From: Paenibacillus ottowii
GTDB lineage: Bacteria > Bacillota > Bacilli > Paenibacillales > Paenibacillaceae
Direction of reading: 5' to 3'
DNA: 64,000 bases
Assembly: GCF_006874425.1 (NCBI RefSeq)
Contig: NZ_VIJZ01000001.1
Span: 496,001-560,000 of the forward strand
Below, in pieces: positions 1-8,645 of this stretch (its first letter is position 1; each line of letters opens with the position of its first letter). The position numbers were made by a program, and so were the translations under genes. A model generated the notes under the pieces. That model ran no database searches. It was not told where the DNA came from and saw nothing but the letters and a program-made list of their open reading frames with translations.

Positions 1-1
1 A

Positions 2-409
2 TACACAGCATCAGCAACAGTACATGGTGGGAGAGACGGTTCAGTTGCTTCTTCCGACGGGGTTTTGAAGCATAAGCTGAGCACGCCGAAGGAGCTGGGT
101 GGCGCAGGTGGAGACGCTACGAATCCGGAGCAGCTGTTTGCAGCAGGCTACGGCGCATGCTATGAGAGCGCGTTGGCGAATGTGGCCCGGAAAGCCAAGG
201 TAAAGGTAGACAATGTAGAGGTCACCAGCCACGTATCGATTGGCAAGGACTCTAGCGACGGCGGCTTCCAGCTAGCAGTGCGTCTGGATGTGAAAATGCC
301 AGGAATCGAGCGTTCCCAGGCTGAAGATTTGGCGCGCCAAGCACATGATTTTTGTCCGTACTCCAAAGCAACTCGCGGTAACATTGATGTTGAACTTAAC
401 GTCATTTGA
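2..409 (+). CDS. ohr: Organic hydroperoxide resistance protein (Ohr/OsmC family), 5' end missing
   Basis: Thiol peroxidase that reduces organic and lipid hydroperoxides in the cytosol. The open frame runs from the left edge (first full codon at base 2) and reads TASATVHGGRDG, the usual Ohr N-terminus, so only a few codons are missing. A TTG at 65 exists but is internal. Both family cysteines are present: the peroxidatic one in GACYES and the resolving one in DFCPYSKA. The C-terminus NIDVELNVI is also typical of Ohr. A strong hairpin terminator follows. Any upstream OhrR-type regulator would lie outside the window. The family call is very secure; Ohr rather than OsmC rests on the motif context and length. 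Confidence 0.95.
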   Translation, partial: YTASATVHGGRDGSVASSDGVLKHKLSTPKELGGAGGDATNPEQLFAAGYGACYESALANVARKAKVKVDNVEVTSHVSIGKDSSDGGFQLAVRLDVKMPGIERSQAEDLARQAHDFCPYSKATRGNIDVELNVI

Positions 410-435
410 CCGTATTTTTAAAAGTTCTACATGCG

Positions 436-459
436 GCCGCCGATTGATCGGCGGCTTTT
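436..459 (+). terminator. Intrinsic terminator after ohr
   Basis: A perfect GC-rich stem (GCCGCCGA pairing with TCGGCGGC) with a tiny loop is followed by TTTT. It lies 26 bases after the ohr stop. Confidence 0.85.
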
Positions 460-581
460 GCACCTAGATCCTGGCTGCTGAGATTTGCGACCATTTGACA
501 TCATCGCCAAAATTCATTAAGATGTCATAGGTGATTCTGGTCATCAGGTACGAAACAAATTTGAAAAATACGGGTGATATG

Positions 582-857
582 ATGTCTTACAGACCGAATA
601 TTGTTAATTTCACGCTGGCTGGCAGCAACGAAAAGGAAGGGCTTTATGAGTTTGAAATGAGTTTGGCCGATGGAACGGAGTGCCGCGTTTTTTCTCAACG
701 TAATCCGGAGTGGACTTTGACGAATATTAGTCGACTGCTAACGACACCTTGCCCGGTATGCCATAAGGATTTTATCTGCAAGTGTATGGATCAGTTCCAT
801 GATGAGTTTTTAGAGCAAATTAATGCAAAACAGCTGTTTGAGAAAGCGTTGAGCTAG
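582..857 (+). CDS. Small Cys-cluster protein of unknown function
   Basis: A 91-residue protein that I do not recognise. From the second of two adjacent ATGs it has a short GGGTG ribosome site 5 bases upstream; an upstream in-frame start at 531 adds residues with no family look. The first half is beta-like (NFTLAGSNEKEGLYEF). The second half carries a compact cluster, C57-x2-C60-H61-x4-C66-x-C68, followed by an acidic helical tail. The cluster could bind zinc or another metal. The gene stands alone between two terminators. It is probably a real gene because the coding frame is clean and well bounded, but no function is claimed. Confidence 0.65.
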   Translation: MSYRPNIVNFTLAGSNEKEGLYEFEMSLADGTECRVFSQRNPEWTLTNISRLLTTPCPVCHKDFICKCMDQFHDEFLEQINAKQLFEKALS

Positions 858-892
858 TTTTTCGAACAGGATAAGGATTATACATTCCTAAA

Positions 893-922
893 CAAGCGTC
901 GGATACTTTCGGCGTTTTTTTG
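893..922 (+). terminator. Terminator after the Cys-cluster gene
   Basis: A hairpin (CGTCGGA pairing with TTCGGCG, with two G-T pairs) is followed by seven T residues. Flanking AACAA and TTGTT could lengthen the stem. Confidence 0.7.
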
Positions 923-980
923 TTTATAATCGTATCGTTGTGTTTCCATGCCGTTGATTTCTCTGTGGAGGTGAAATACG

Positions 981-1409
981 TTGATGAACCAGTCTGATCA
1001 TGTGCATACTGGACATTCCATTGTATTGGTGGATGGGGTATGCCACTTTTGTCAGGGAGCAACCCGCTTCATTATCAAACGTGATCCTAAGGGAATATTT
1101 CATTTTGGTTCCCTGCAATCCGAGGTGGGACAGGAACTTTTACATGCAGGTGGACTGTCTACAGATCAGCTGGATACGTTCGTACTGATTGAAGACGGTA
1201 CGTATTATACAAGGTCTACCGCAGCTTTGCGGATTGCCAAGCGCCTTCGTTTTCCGTATCCGGTGGCCTATGTGCTCATCTTGGTTCCCCGCTTTGTACG
1301 CGATGCTGTCTATAACTGGGTAGCGCGTAACCGATATCGTTGGTTTGGCAAGGATGAAGAGGATCAATGCCAGATCCCCCCACCAGAAATTAGGAAACGA
1401 TTTTTTTAG
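981..1409 (+). CDS. DCC-family thiol-disulfide oxidoreductase-like protein (DUF393, YuxK-like)
   Basis: A small cytosolic protein of the DUF393/DCC family. The N-terminal motif VDGVCHFC gives the defining Asp plus C21-x2-C24, and the rest follows the family pattern (a FHFGSLQS strand, then LSTDQLDTFVL and a C-terminal RYRWFGK). The family is predicted to be thioredoxin-like with redox activity, but its substrates are generally unknown. GGAGGTG at 967-973 serves either the TTG at 981 (7 bases away) or the ATG at 984; I take 981. The last 4 bases overlap the 3' end of the convergent lipoprotein gene, so there is no room for a separate terminator. Confidence 0.85.
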   Translation: MMNQSDHVHTGHSIVLVDGVCHFCQGATRFIIKRDPKGIFHFGSLQSEVGQELLHAGGLSTDQLDTFVLIEDGTYYTRSTAALRIAKRLRFPYPVAYVLILVPRFVRDAVYNWVARNRYRWFGKDEEDQCQIPPPEIRKRFF

Positions 1410-2194
1410 TTGTCTTTTTTATGTTTATTTTTGCGACGGTAATTATGAATCAGTAGTATCACGGCTACCACGATCAGTATGAGCCCCGTAACCGATACAT
1501 ACACGATATGTCGTACATTGGGTACGTTGACCGACAATTTTAGCTCGTTAGGCTCTAATGGAGCAATGTCCCAATAGAGTGTTTTTCCGTCATCCGACAC
1601 CCGGTCCGCATTGCTGGAAGCAGGCTGGATAGGTAGGGAGAGACTGAAGTTAAGGTCCAATTGTCGCTCTAGTAATTTGCGTGCAAACACATTCATTTGT
1701 TCTAATTTATCACTCAGGCCACGGGCTTCTTCAGGAAGCATCCGAGGCAGATCAAGCTTAAGCGTAAGATCCATATTTGTTGTGAAAAAATGCTGGCTCA
1801 CAGCGCGTTTTATTTCTAATCCCTCAGGCAGATGTAAACCCTGATCGGGATTTTTTTGGTTTGTGCTCCAATCCCCTTGATAATGCCCCTTTATTTGATA
1901 TCCCTTCCGCCCCTGTTCCGATAGCGGCTTTACATTTACATTGTTGCTTTGTATACGTTGAACTAATCGGTCGAGCAGGCCGGGATTGTCCAACATCACC
2001 AGTGTCTGGTTGTTTACACTGAATGTTGCATCCATATCTACACTTTGATCGAGATGAACATCTACATGGATGTCACCCCGAGCACAGGAGGTTAAGGCAA
2101 GCAGACAACACACCAGCATAAAAATGAGTAGTATTTTTCGTAACTGGATATGCCGACGTTTGTTCCAATAAGGACCATATCCTGCTGGGTTCAT
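1406..2194 (-). CDS. Membrane-anchored lipoprotein, DUF3153/LppM-like
   Basis: A predicted 262-residue lipoprotein. It has a basic N-terminus, a hydrophobic stretch and a lipobox LTSC with the lipidated Cys at about 37. A beta-rich extracytoplasmic domain follows (IHVDVHLDQSVDMDATFSVN and onward). Near the C-terminus is one transmembrane helix (VYVSVTGLILIVVAVILLI) and a Lys/Arg-rich tail, so the protein may be tethered at both ends. The layout fits Firmicutes DUF3153 proteins. The ATG at 2194 is preferred over a GTG three codons upstream because AGAAGG sits 9 bases before it. Function is unknown. It converges on the DCC gene. Confidence 0.75.
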   Translation of the reverse strand: MNPAGYGPYWNKRRHIQLRKILLIFMLVCCLLALTSCARGDIHVDVHLDQSVDMDATFSVNNQTLVMLDNPGLLDRLVQRIQSNNVNVKPLSEQGRKGYQIKGHYQGDWSTNQKNPDQGLHLPEGLEIKRAVSQHFFTTNMDLTLKLDLPRMLPEEARGLSDKLEQMNVFARKLLERQLDLNFSLSLPIQPASSNADRVSDDGKTLYWDIAPLEPNELKLSVNVPNVRHIVYVSVTGLILIVVAVILLIHNYRRKNKHKKDN

Positions 2195-2318
2195 GACCTG
2201 CACCTTCTTTTTGTATGATTTCTTTGATTTAACCGACTGACATCTCCTATATATTACACATTCGAAGAGCCAAAATCGAACGTTATAAAAGAAAAGATAA
2301 GATTTATATCTTAAAAAT

Positions 2319-2336
2319 GTTTCCTTAGGTAAAAAC
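2319..2336. promoter_or_regulatory. Candidate MntR operator upstream of mntA
   Basis: An 18-base imperfect palindrome. Its reverse strand (ACCTAAGGAAAC core) closely resembles the Bacillus MntR box as I remember it. A possible -10 TATACT lies at 2344-2349, so bound repressor would cover the promoter. This implies Mn-dependent repression of the transporter; it is inference from similarity and position. Confidence 0.55.
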
Positions 2337-2433
2337 TTTGGTATATACTCTAAAATATAGACTCGATAAAAAATAATTGTCTCAAGGAAATAGTTTGTCC
2401 CAAAAATAAATATTAAAAGGAGGATTTTAAAAC

Positions 2434-3405
2434 ATGAACAAGCAGTTTAAGAAGGCTTTGCCGCAGTGGGTGGCGACGGTTGGCGTGTTGTCTCTAGCTC
2501 TGGTTCTAGCGACTGCATGTACCGATCCCAAGAAGACAGAGCAGGGAGCAGCGAGAGGGAAGGGACAAAAAATAAAGGCTACGGCTACCATCGGCATGAT
2601 CTCTGACATTGTCGGGAAGGTCGGTGGTGCTCATGTGGAGGTCACGGGAATTATGAAGTCAGGCGTTGACCCGCATTTGTACAAGGCGTCCCAAGGAGAT
2701 ATGCGTAAGCTGGACGAAGCCGACGTCATTTTTTATAACGGGTTGCATCTGGAAGGAAAAATGCAGGACATTCTGGAGAAAATCAGCAAGCAAAAACCTG
2801 TTATACCCGTGTCTAAAAACATTGCCCAGAATCAATTGCGTGCAGCTAGCCCGGAAATGGGGTCTGAGTATGATCCACATATCTGGTTTGATGTACAAAA
2901 CTGGATGTCTGCGGTAGAAACTGTCAGAGATGAATTGTCGGAACTGGATGCTACTCATGCAAAGGATTATAAGGCCAATGCCGAGGCTTATCTCGCTGAG
3001 CTACGAGAGCTAGACGATTACACGAGAGAGCAGATTGCCAGTATACCGCAGGCTCAGCGCGTTCTTGTCACGGCACATGATGCCTTTGGGTATTTCGGAG
3101 ACGCTTACCAGATTGAAGTAAGAGGACTTCAAGGCATGAGTACAGAGTCAGAGGCGGGCTCACAAGATGTGACCAAGCTGAGAGATTATCTGGTGGAACA
3201 TAAAATTAAAGCCATATTTCTAGAATCAAGTGTTCCGAGAAAGGCCATAGACGCGGTTATTCAGGGCGCAGAACAGCAAGGTCATACCCTAAAGGTTGGC
3301 GGCGAGCTGTATTCGGATGCGATGGGTGCAGAGGGTACGGAAGATGGAACATATATTGGAATGGTCAAGCATAACGTGAATACGATCGTCAAAGCTCTTA
3401 AATAA
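2434..3405 (+). CDS. mntA: Mn/Zn ABC transporter substrate-binding lipoprotein (TroA/MntA family)
   Basis: Extracytoplasmic cluster A-I (TroA-type) receptor that captures Mn2+ or Zn2+ and delivers it to the MntCD permease. It has a signal peptide with lipobox ATAC (lipid Cys at 29). The four metal ligands are visible: H81 (DPHLY), H149 (DPHIW), H215 (TAHDAF) and D295 (YSDAM). The third ligand is His as in TroA rather than Glu as in PsaA, so metal choice cannot be read from ligands alone. The MntR-like box and gene order favour manganese. AAAGGAGG lies 8 bases upstream of the ATG. It is the first gene of a four-gene operon. Confidence 0.9.
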   Translation: MNKQFKKALPQWVATVGVLSLALVLATACTDPKKTEQGAARGKGQKIKATATIGMISDIVGKVGGAHVEVTGIMKSGVDPHLYKASQGDMRKLDEADVIFYNGLHLEGKMQDILEKISKQKPVIPVSKNIAQNQLRAASPEMGSEYDPHIWFDVQNWMSAVETVRDELSELDATHAKDYKANAEAYLAELRELDDYTREQIASIPQAQRVLVTAHDAFGYFGDAYQIEVRGLQGMSTESEAGSQDVTKLRDYLVEHKIKAIFLESSVPRKAIDAVIQGAEQQGHTLKVGGELYSDAMGAEGTEDGTYIGMVKHNVNTIVKALK

Positions 3406-3419
3406 GGAGGCGTAGACAG

Positions 3420-4184
3420 ATGGTACATTCACCACTTGTTGTTCGTGATTTATCGGTAGCCTATCAAAAAAAGCCCGTATTGTTCGAAGTCTCTTTTGAG
3501 GTGCCAGAAGGCAAGCTGATTGGTATTATCGGCCCCAACGGGGCTGGTAAATCTACATTGATCAAGGCCGTGCTTGAACTGATTCCAAGACTGAAGGGCG
3601 AGGTGCTGGTCTACGGCAAACCTTATAAGCAACAGTTGCTCAAGGTTGGATATGTACCACAGCGTGAATCGGTAGATTGGGATTTCCCGACAAACGCTCT
3701 GGATGTGGTTATGATGGGACGGTACGGAAGACTGGGCTGGTTTAAGCGTCCGGGAGCAGCAGACCGCCAGGCTGCGATGGAGAGTTTGGATAAGGTTGGA
3801 ATGAGTTCATTTGCAGACAGGCAGATTAGTCAATTGTCAGGCGGCCAGCAACAACGTGTTTTTTTGGCGAGAGCACTTGCGCAGGATGCTCAGCTTTATT
3901 TTATGGATGAACCGTTTGTCGGTGTGGACGCCGCCACAGAAAAAGCTATTATTTCATTGCTTAATGATCTGAAACAGCAGGGGAAAACCGTGCTTGTTGT
4001 TCATCATGATTTATCTACGGTTACGGATTATTTTGACCAAGTTATGCTGCTGAATGGGCATTTGATGGCGTTTGGAGAGACAGCAGATGTTTTTACCGAG
4101 GGAAATCTGCAACGTACGTATGGCGGGTGTCTGAGTATACTCAAAACAGGTTCGGAATCCGGCACGATACTCGGAGTGAGGTGA
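3420..4184 (+). CDS. mntB: Mn/Zn ABC transporter ATP-binding protein
   Basis: ATPase subunit that powers metal uptake with the MntA receptor and the two permeases. The ABC motifs are complete: Walker A GPNGAGKS, Q-loop YVPQRE, signature LSGGQQQR, Walker B LYFMDEP and the switch His in VHHD. The length of 254 residues is normal for this family. AGGAGG lies 10 bases before the ATG, and the gap to mntA is only 14 bases. The order receptor-ATPase-permease-permease matches mntABCD of Bacillus subtilis, from which the name is taken. Confidence 0.9.
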   Translation: MVHSPLVVRDLSVAYQKKPVLFEVSFEVPEGKLIGIIGPNGAGKSTLIKAVLELIPRLKGEVLVYGKPYKQQLLKVGYVPQRESVDWDFPTNALDVVMMGRYGRLGWFKRPGAADRQAAMESLDKVGMSSFADRQISQLSGGQQQRVFLARALAQDAQLYFMDEPFVGVDAATEKAIISLLNDLKQQGKTVLVVHHDLSTVTDYFDQVMLLNGHLMAFGETADVFTEGNLQRTYGGCLSILKTGSESGTILGVR

Positions 4185-4189
4185 GCAAT

Positions 4190-5119
4190 ATGACGAGCTT
4201 GGCGACGCTTTTGACAGACCCAAACATGCAGTGGATTTTGCTAGGCTGCATTTTACTTGGTTTAAGCAGCGGGGTGATTGGCAGTTTTATGTATTTGCGT
4301 AAGCAATCGCTTATGGGAGATGCTTTGGCCCATGCAGCTTTGCCGGGGGTATGTGTGGCTTTTATGATCACAGGTACCAAATCCGTGTTTGGATTTATGA
4401 TTGGAGCAGCCATTGCAGGGATGGCTGCTACCTTTGCTATCAGTGCGTTAACCCGGTATTCGCGAATTAAAAGCGATTCGGCGATTGCGGCGGTGTTGTC
4501 CGTATTTTTTGGCTTCGGCATAATGTTGTTGACCGAAATTCAGCATCGTGGCGCAGGCAACCAAAGTGGGTTGGATAAATTTTTATTTGGCCAGGCTGCG
4601 GCAATGGTATCGTCTGATATCTATACGATGGCGGTAATTTCGGTGGTGCTCATCGGAATATGTTTATTATTTTTCAAGGAATTTAAGCTGCTTAGCTTTG
4701 ATCCCGGCTTTGCCCGTGGACTTGGTTTTCCGGCAGGTTTACTGGATAAGTTGTTGATGCTGTTGATCGTTATTGCGGTAGTTGCTGGCATTCAGGCCGT
4801 GGGCGTCATTATGATGGCTGCCCTGCTAATTACCCCAGCCGTGTCGGCCAGATACTGGACAGAGAAGCTGGGTGTTATGGTGTGCCTATCAGGCTTATTT
4901 GGTGCCATAGCGGGTCTGGGTGGGACCGTTATTAGCTCTCTGGGACAAAATCTGCCAACAGGGCCGTTGTGCGTGTTGTGTGCGACTGTGGTGTTTGGTG
5001 TAAGTCTGATCTTTGCGCCGCAGCGCGGGATGATTTCCAAAGCTATCGTTCGGATACACGCCAGAAAAGGTCTAAAGCAGGGAGTCGGAACACGGCCAAG
5101 GGAGGAGCGTGCCCTATGA
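4190..5119 (+). CDS. mntC: Mn/Zn ABC transporter permease
   Basis: Membrane subunit of the ABC-3 family (ZnuB/MntC type), with about eight or nine hydrophobic segments. The family motif MGDALAHAALPG sits near the first cytoplasmic loop and SFDPGFARGLG in the middle, followed by the conserved VGVIMMAALLITPA stretch. The ATG at 4190 is chosen because GAGGTGAG lies just upstream and it follows the mntB stop by 5 bases; an earlier in-frame start would overlap mntB. The stop overlaps the mntD start (ATGA), so the two permeases are translationally coupled and probably form the heterodimeric channel. Confidence 0.9.
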   Translation: MTSLATLLTDPNMQWILLGCILLGLSSGVIGSFMYLRKQSLMGDALAHAALPGVCVAFMITGTKSVFGFMIGAAIAGMAATFAISALTRYSRIKSDSAIAAVLSVFFGFGIMLLTEIQHRGAGNQSGLDKFLFGQAAAMVSSDIYTMAVISVVLIGICLLFFKEFKLLSFDPGFARGLGFPAGLLDKLLMLLIVIAVVAGIQAVGVIMMAALLITPAVSARYWTEKLGVMVCLSGLFGAIAGLGGTVISSLGQNLPTGPLCVLCATVVFGVSLIFAPQRGMISKAIVRIHARKGLKQGVGTRPREERAL

Positions 5120-6003
5120 GTTCATTTTATGTAATTCTGACGGGAATGTTAGTGGCAGGGGGATGCAGTATTGTTGGCTGCTTTCTCGTGCTTCGGAAAA
5201 TGGCTATGATCGGTGATGCGATCAGTCATGCGGTACTACCTGGTATTGTCATTGCTTTTCTCATTAGCGGATCAAGGGATTCGGTGTGGATGATGTTTGG
5301 TGCGGCTGTGCTGGGGCTGCTAACGGTATATCTGATCCAGCTATTCCAACAAAGTGGCCTGCAAAGTGATGCTGCGATTGGCGTGGTATTTACAACACAG
5401 TTTGCTATCGGTGTATTACTGATCAGTGTGTTTGCTTCCAATGCCCATCTGGATATGGACCACGTTTTGTATGGGGAAATTGCTTATGTCCCGTGGAATA
5501 CGCTAGAGATTGCCGGCTTTGACGTAGGTCCGAGGGCTGTGTGGATTACGGGCGCGATGTTTTTGATCAATCTGCTTGTGGTAGGAGGATTTTTCAAGCA
5601 ATTTAAAGTCAGCTCCTTTGATCCCGCCTTGGCAGCTTCCTTGGGCATTCCGGTTGTATTTTTTCATTATCTGCTGATGAGTCTCGTATCGCTAACAACG
5701 GTAGCGTCATTTGAGAGCGTGGGTGCAATTCTAGTGGTTGGCATGCTCGTTGTACCTCCTCTTACCGCTTATTTGCTGACAGAGAAGCTGTCTCTTATGA
5801 TTGCATACAGTGTGGGAGTTGGCGCCATTAGCTCGATCATAGGCTTTTATGCGGCAAGTGTACTAGATGCTTCTATTGCGGCATGTATGCTGTGTGTATC
5901 GGGTGTGTTGCTGCTTTTGGCTTTTCTCTTTTCCCCATCTCATGGTGTAGTATGGCGAAAGTTATTTCAACAATGGGGAATCGTTGTTGGAGATAGCAAG
6001 TAA
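5116..6003 (+). CDS. mntD: Mn/Zn ABC transporter permease
   Basis: Second ABC-3 permease of the metal importer, 295 residues. It is similar in layout to its neighbour: IGDAISHAVLPG early, SFDPALAASLG in the middle and VGAILVVGMLVVPP late. The ATG at 5116 overlaps the mntC stop by 4 bases and is preceded by GGGAGGAG. An upstream in-frame start at 4969 would sit well inside mntC. The operon ends with a strong terminator 40 bases downstream. Confidence 0.9.
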   Translation: MSSFYVILTGMLVAGGCSIVGCFLVLRKMAMIGDAISHAVLPGIVIAFLISGSRDSVWMMFGAAVLGLLTVYLIQLFQQSGLQSDAAIGVVFTTQFAIGVLLISVFASNAHLDMDHVLYGEIAYVPWNTLEIAGFDVGPRAVWITGAMFLINLLVVGGFFKQFKVSSFDPALAASLGIPVVFFHYLLMSLVSLTTVASFESVGAILVVGMLVVPPLTAYLLTEKLSLMIAYSVGVGAISSIIGFYAASVLDASIAACMLCVSGVLLLLAFLFSPSHGVVWRKLFQQWGIVVGDSK

Positions 6004-6042
6004 ATGTCGTAGGAAGTGATCCTATATGAATTACTCAAAATA

Positions 6043-6083
6043 GCGTGCAAACGGGCATTAAGTGCCTGAATGCACGCTTTTTT
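6043..6083 (+). terminator. Terminator after mntABCD
   Basis: GCGTGCA pairs with TGCACGC around an inner hairpin (GGGCA with TGCCT) and is followed by six T residues. Confidence 0.85.
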
Positions 6084-6220
6084 ACGCTTATGCTAAGCTG
6101 TGCGTTTTTTTTTGAGGCAAGCTTGCTGGATCATCTTGAATTAACCGGGACACGGGAGTACATTCTTTACAACTACACAGGAGGGGCGGAACAAGCTGTT
6201 ATCTTCGGGGAGGGACGAGA

Positions 6221-8548
6221 TTGGAGAGCTTCAAACGTAAATCACCAGAGGAAATACTGGATTCGATTAACAAACTGCATCGGGGCAGACTCAAAATATA
6301 CATTGGTGCGGTCAGTGGCTCGGGCAAAACGTATCATATGCTGCAAGAGGGACAAACGTTGCAACATGAGGGAATTGATGTTGTGATTTGTGCGGTATCG
6401 ACCCTGCAGCGGCGTGAGACCGTGGAGCAGGTCGGCTCGCTGGAGCGAGTGCCCAGTATTCATTGGATGAAGGATGGCGAAGAACAAAAGGATCTGAATG
6501 TGGAAGCTTTAGTGGCACGAAATCCTGAGGTAGTGCTGGTGGACCATTTGGCACATCATAATCGAAAAGACGCCCCATTTCCAACAAGGCTGGAGGATAT
6601 TCGGTATTTGCTGGAGCTGGGCATTAGCGTCATTACAACGGTCAATGTTTATGAACTCGAAGGAATCACAGAGTGGGTATATCAGCTGACAGGTTTTGAA
6701 GCGGAATCTACAGTCCCTGTGGATACATTGGAGCTGGCGGATGAAATTCGTCTAATTGATGCCACTCCAGAAATGATTTTGGAGCGGCTGGCGAAAGGTT
6801 ACATGCATACGCCCAATCCTGAGATGTTTCACCGGGGAAATCTGGGTAAATTGCGTGAGCTCGCTCTGCGACTGGTGGCAGAGGATGTGAATGATTCGCT
6901 GGAACGGCACCGGGAGGAGTTAGGCTTGCACGGGGCGTCAGGAGCAGCGGAGCGTATTTTGGTGCCTGTCCAATATCATTGGAATGGGTCCATTTATGTG
7001 CGCAGAGGGGAACAGGTGGCTAAGCGTTTGGGTGGAGATATGCTGGTGGTCTCCTTTGTCAGCTCGAAGCGCAAGCTGTCCAAGGAATCAGCAGCCTTCA
7101 GGCGTTCCATTGAACAGCTGGCTGACAAGATCGGATCGACCTTTGAAGAAATCCCTCTCCTTTCCCGCAGAAGGCTGCCACGTCAACTTATCCATTATGC
7201 GGTGACTCACAATGTTACCCGAATTGTTATGGGGCACTCTCGGCAGACTCCGTGGCAGGAGTTGGTTAAAGGATCATTGGTGAACGGAATTTTAAAACGA
7301 ATGAAAAATATGGATCTGCTGCTGATTGCGGACCGAGCCGAACAGGAAGGGGAACGGATTTTGCCAACGATGAGACAGGAGGAAGGAGATACTGACCCGT
7401 ATCATCGTTTGAGCGTTGAGGAAGTACAGGCTGAGGAAGCCAAAATCCTACGGGGCAAGCTCAAGGTATACATTGGTGCTGCTCCGGGGGTCGGCAAAAC
7501 ATACACCATGCTGAGAGAGGGGAATGATCTGCTGGAAACCGGGATTGATGTGGTCATCGGATTGCTGGAAACGCACGGAAGAGCAGAAACGCTGGCCCAG
7601 GTAGGCTCTTTGGAGATGATTCCCCGTCAGTCTATTGAGCGTCATGGTGCATATTTGGAAGAGATGGACACTGAAGCTATCCTTAGGCGTAATCCTGAGG
7701 TAGTGCTAATAGACGAGCTGGCACATACCAACATTCCGGGAAGTCTGAAATCTAAGCGTTATCAGGATGTACTGGTCATTTTGGAACATGGTATTTCTGT
7801 TATATCCACAATGAATGTGCAGCATCTGGAGAGCTTGAATGACGCAGTAGAACAAATTACTGGTATTCGGGTGAGAGAGACTGTCCCTGACCATATGCTG
7901 CGTTTGGCCGATGAAGTACAGCTTGTTGATGTGGCTCCCAAATCGTTGCAGCAGCGTATGCGTGAGGGGAAGATTTACGATCCTGCGAAGGTGGAGCAGG
8001 CACTTAGTCACTTTTTTAAGCTGGGTAATCTGATTGCGCTGCGTGAACTTGCTTTGCGGGAATTGGCAGATGATGTAGATGAGCGGCTGGAGTCCTGGGA
8101 TCGACACGAATCACTTCGGGGACCGTGGCGCAGGGAGGAAGTGATTTTTGTAGGCGTGACGCTAACCGACAATGCTGAAAGGCTGATTCGCCGCGGCTTT
8201 CGCATTGCTTTTCGTCTGAAGGCTATGTGGATTGTAACTTATGTTCATGTTGGTGAACGTGTACCGGAGAAGCTGAACCTTCGTCTGGAACAACTAAAGC
8301 TGCTGACCCACCGACTGGGGGGAACCTTTGAAATTCGGCTTGCTTCCAGTCGACGCGAGATTGCCGACATTTTAATTGCTCCAGTGGAAGGATATTCGGG
8401 TACGCAGCTTATCGTGGGACAGTCTTCCCGAAGTAGCTGTTGGGGGAAGACTGCGGTTGTGCCGAGGATTCTCCGTCAAGCACGTCATATGGATGTTCTC
8501 ATCGTGGCGGATTATGATCCGGACATCAAGTTGGAAACAGATTATTAA
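6221..8548 (+). CDS. Kinase-less protein with two tandem KdpD sensor modules
   Basis: A 775-residue cytosolic protein made of two copies of the KdpD N-terminal sensor region, each followed by a USP-like domain. Copy 1 starts near residue 20: Walker A GAVSGSGKT at 29-37 and a Walker-B-like VVLVDHLAHHN near 103-113. Copy 2 has Walker A GAAPGVGKT at 419-427 and the canonical VVLIDELAHTN. The USP-like parts are roughly 245-370 and 640-765. There are no membrane segments, phosphoacceptor His domain or ATPase kinase domain, and no kdpFABC or kdpE nearby. In copy 1 the usual Glu after Asp is His, suggesting divergence. The KdpD USP domain binds c-di-AMP in Staphylococcus aureus, so a role in K+/c-di-AMP sensing is possible but unproven. 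The TTG start has GGGGAGGG 6 bases upstream. Confidence 0.85.
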   Translation: MESFKRKSPEEILDSINKLHRGRLKIYIGAVSGSGKTYHMLQEGQTLQHEGIDVVICAVSTLQRRETVEQVGSLERVPSIHWMKDGEEQKDLNVEALVARNPEVVLVDHLAHHNRKDAPFPTRLEDIRYLLELGISVITTVNVYELEGITEWVYQLTGFEAESTVPVDTLELADEIRLIDATPEMILERLAKGYMHTPNPEMFHRGNLGKLRELALRLVAEDVNDSLERHREELGLHGASGAAERILVPVQYHWNGSIYVRRGEQVAKRLGGDMLVVSFVSSKRKLSKESAAFRRSIEQLADKIGSTFEEIPLLSRRRLPRQLIHYAVTHNVTRIVMGHSRQTPWQELVKGSLVNGILKRMKNMDLLLIADRAEQEGERILPTMRQEEGDTDPYHRLSVEEVQAEEAKILRGKLKVYIGAAPGVGKTYTMLREGNDLLETGIDVVIGLLETHGRAETLAQVGSLEMIPRQSIERHGAYLEEMDTEAILRRNPEVVLIDELAHTNIPGSLKSKRYQDVLVILEHGISVISTMNVQHLESLNDAVEQITGIRVRETVPDHMLRLADEVQLVDVAPKSLQQRMREGKIYDPAKVEQALSHFFKLGNLIALRELALRELADDVDERLESWDRHESLRGPWRREEVIFVGVTLTDNAERLIRRGFRIAFRLKAMWIVTYVHVGERVPEKLNLRLEQLKLLTHRLGGTFEIRLASSRREIADILIAPVEGYSGTQLIVGQSSRSSCWGKTAVVPRILRQARHMDVLIVADYDPDIKLETDY

Positions 8549-8586
8549 CAAAGCCTAATTGATTCATAAATAGTTATATGCTGGTT

Positions 8587-8614
8587 ACCGGTTATTCACT
8601 GCTTCCATAGTATA
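8587..8614 (+). promoter_or_regulatory. Candidate sigma-K promoter for the His-rich gene
   Basis: AC at 8587-8588, a 17-base spacer and CATAGTATA at 8606-8614 match the sigma-K pattern AC-N16/17-CATANNNTA. It lies 31 bases before the start codon, which fits a short leader. This would mean late mother-cell expression. Confidence 0.45.
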
Positions 8615-8645
8615 TTCTATCTCAAAGAAATGGAGGCGAGATTGA

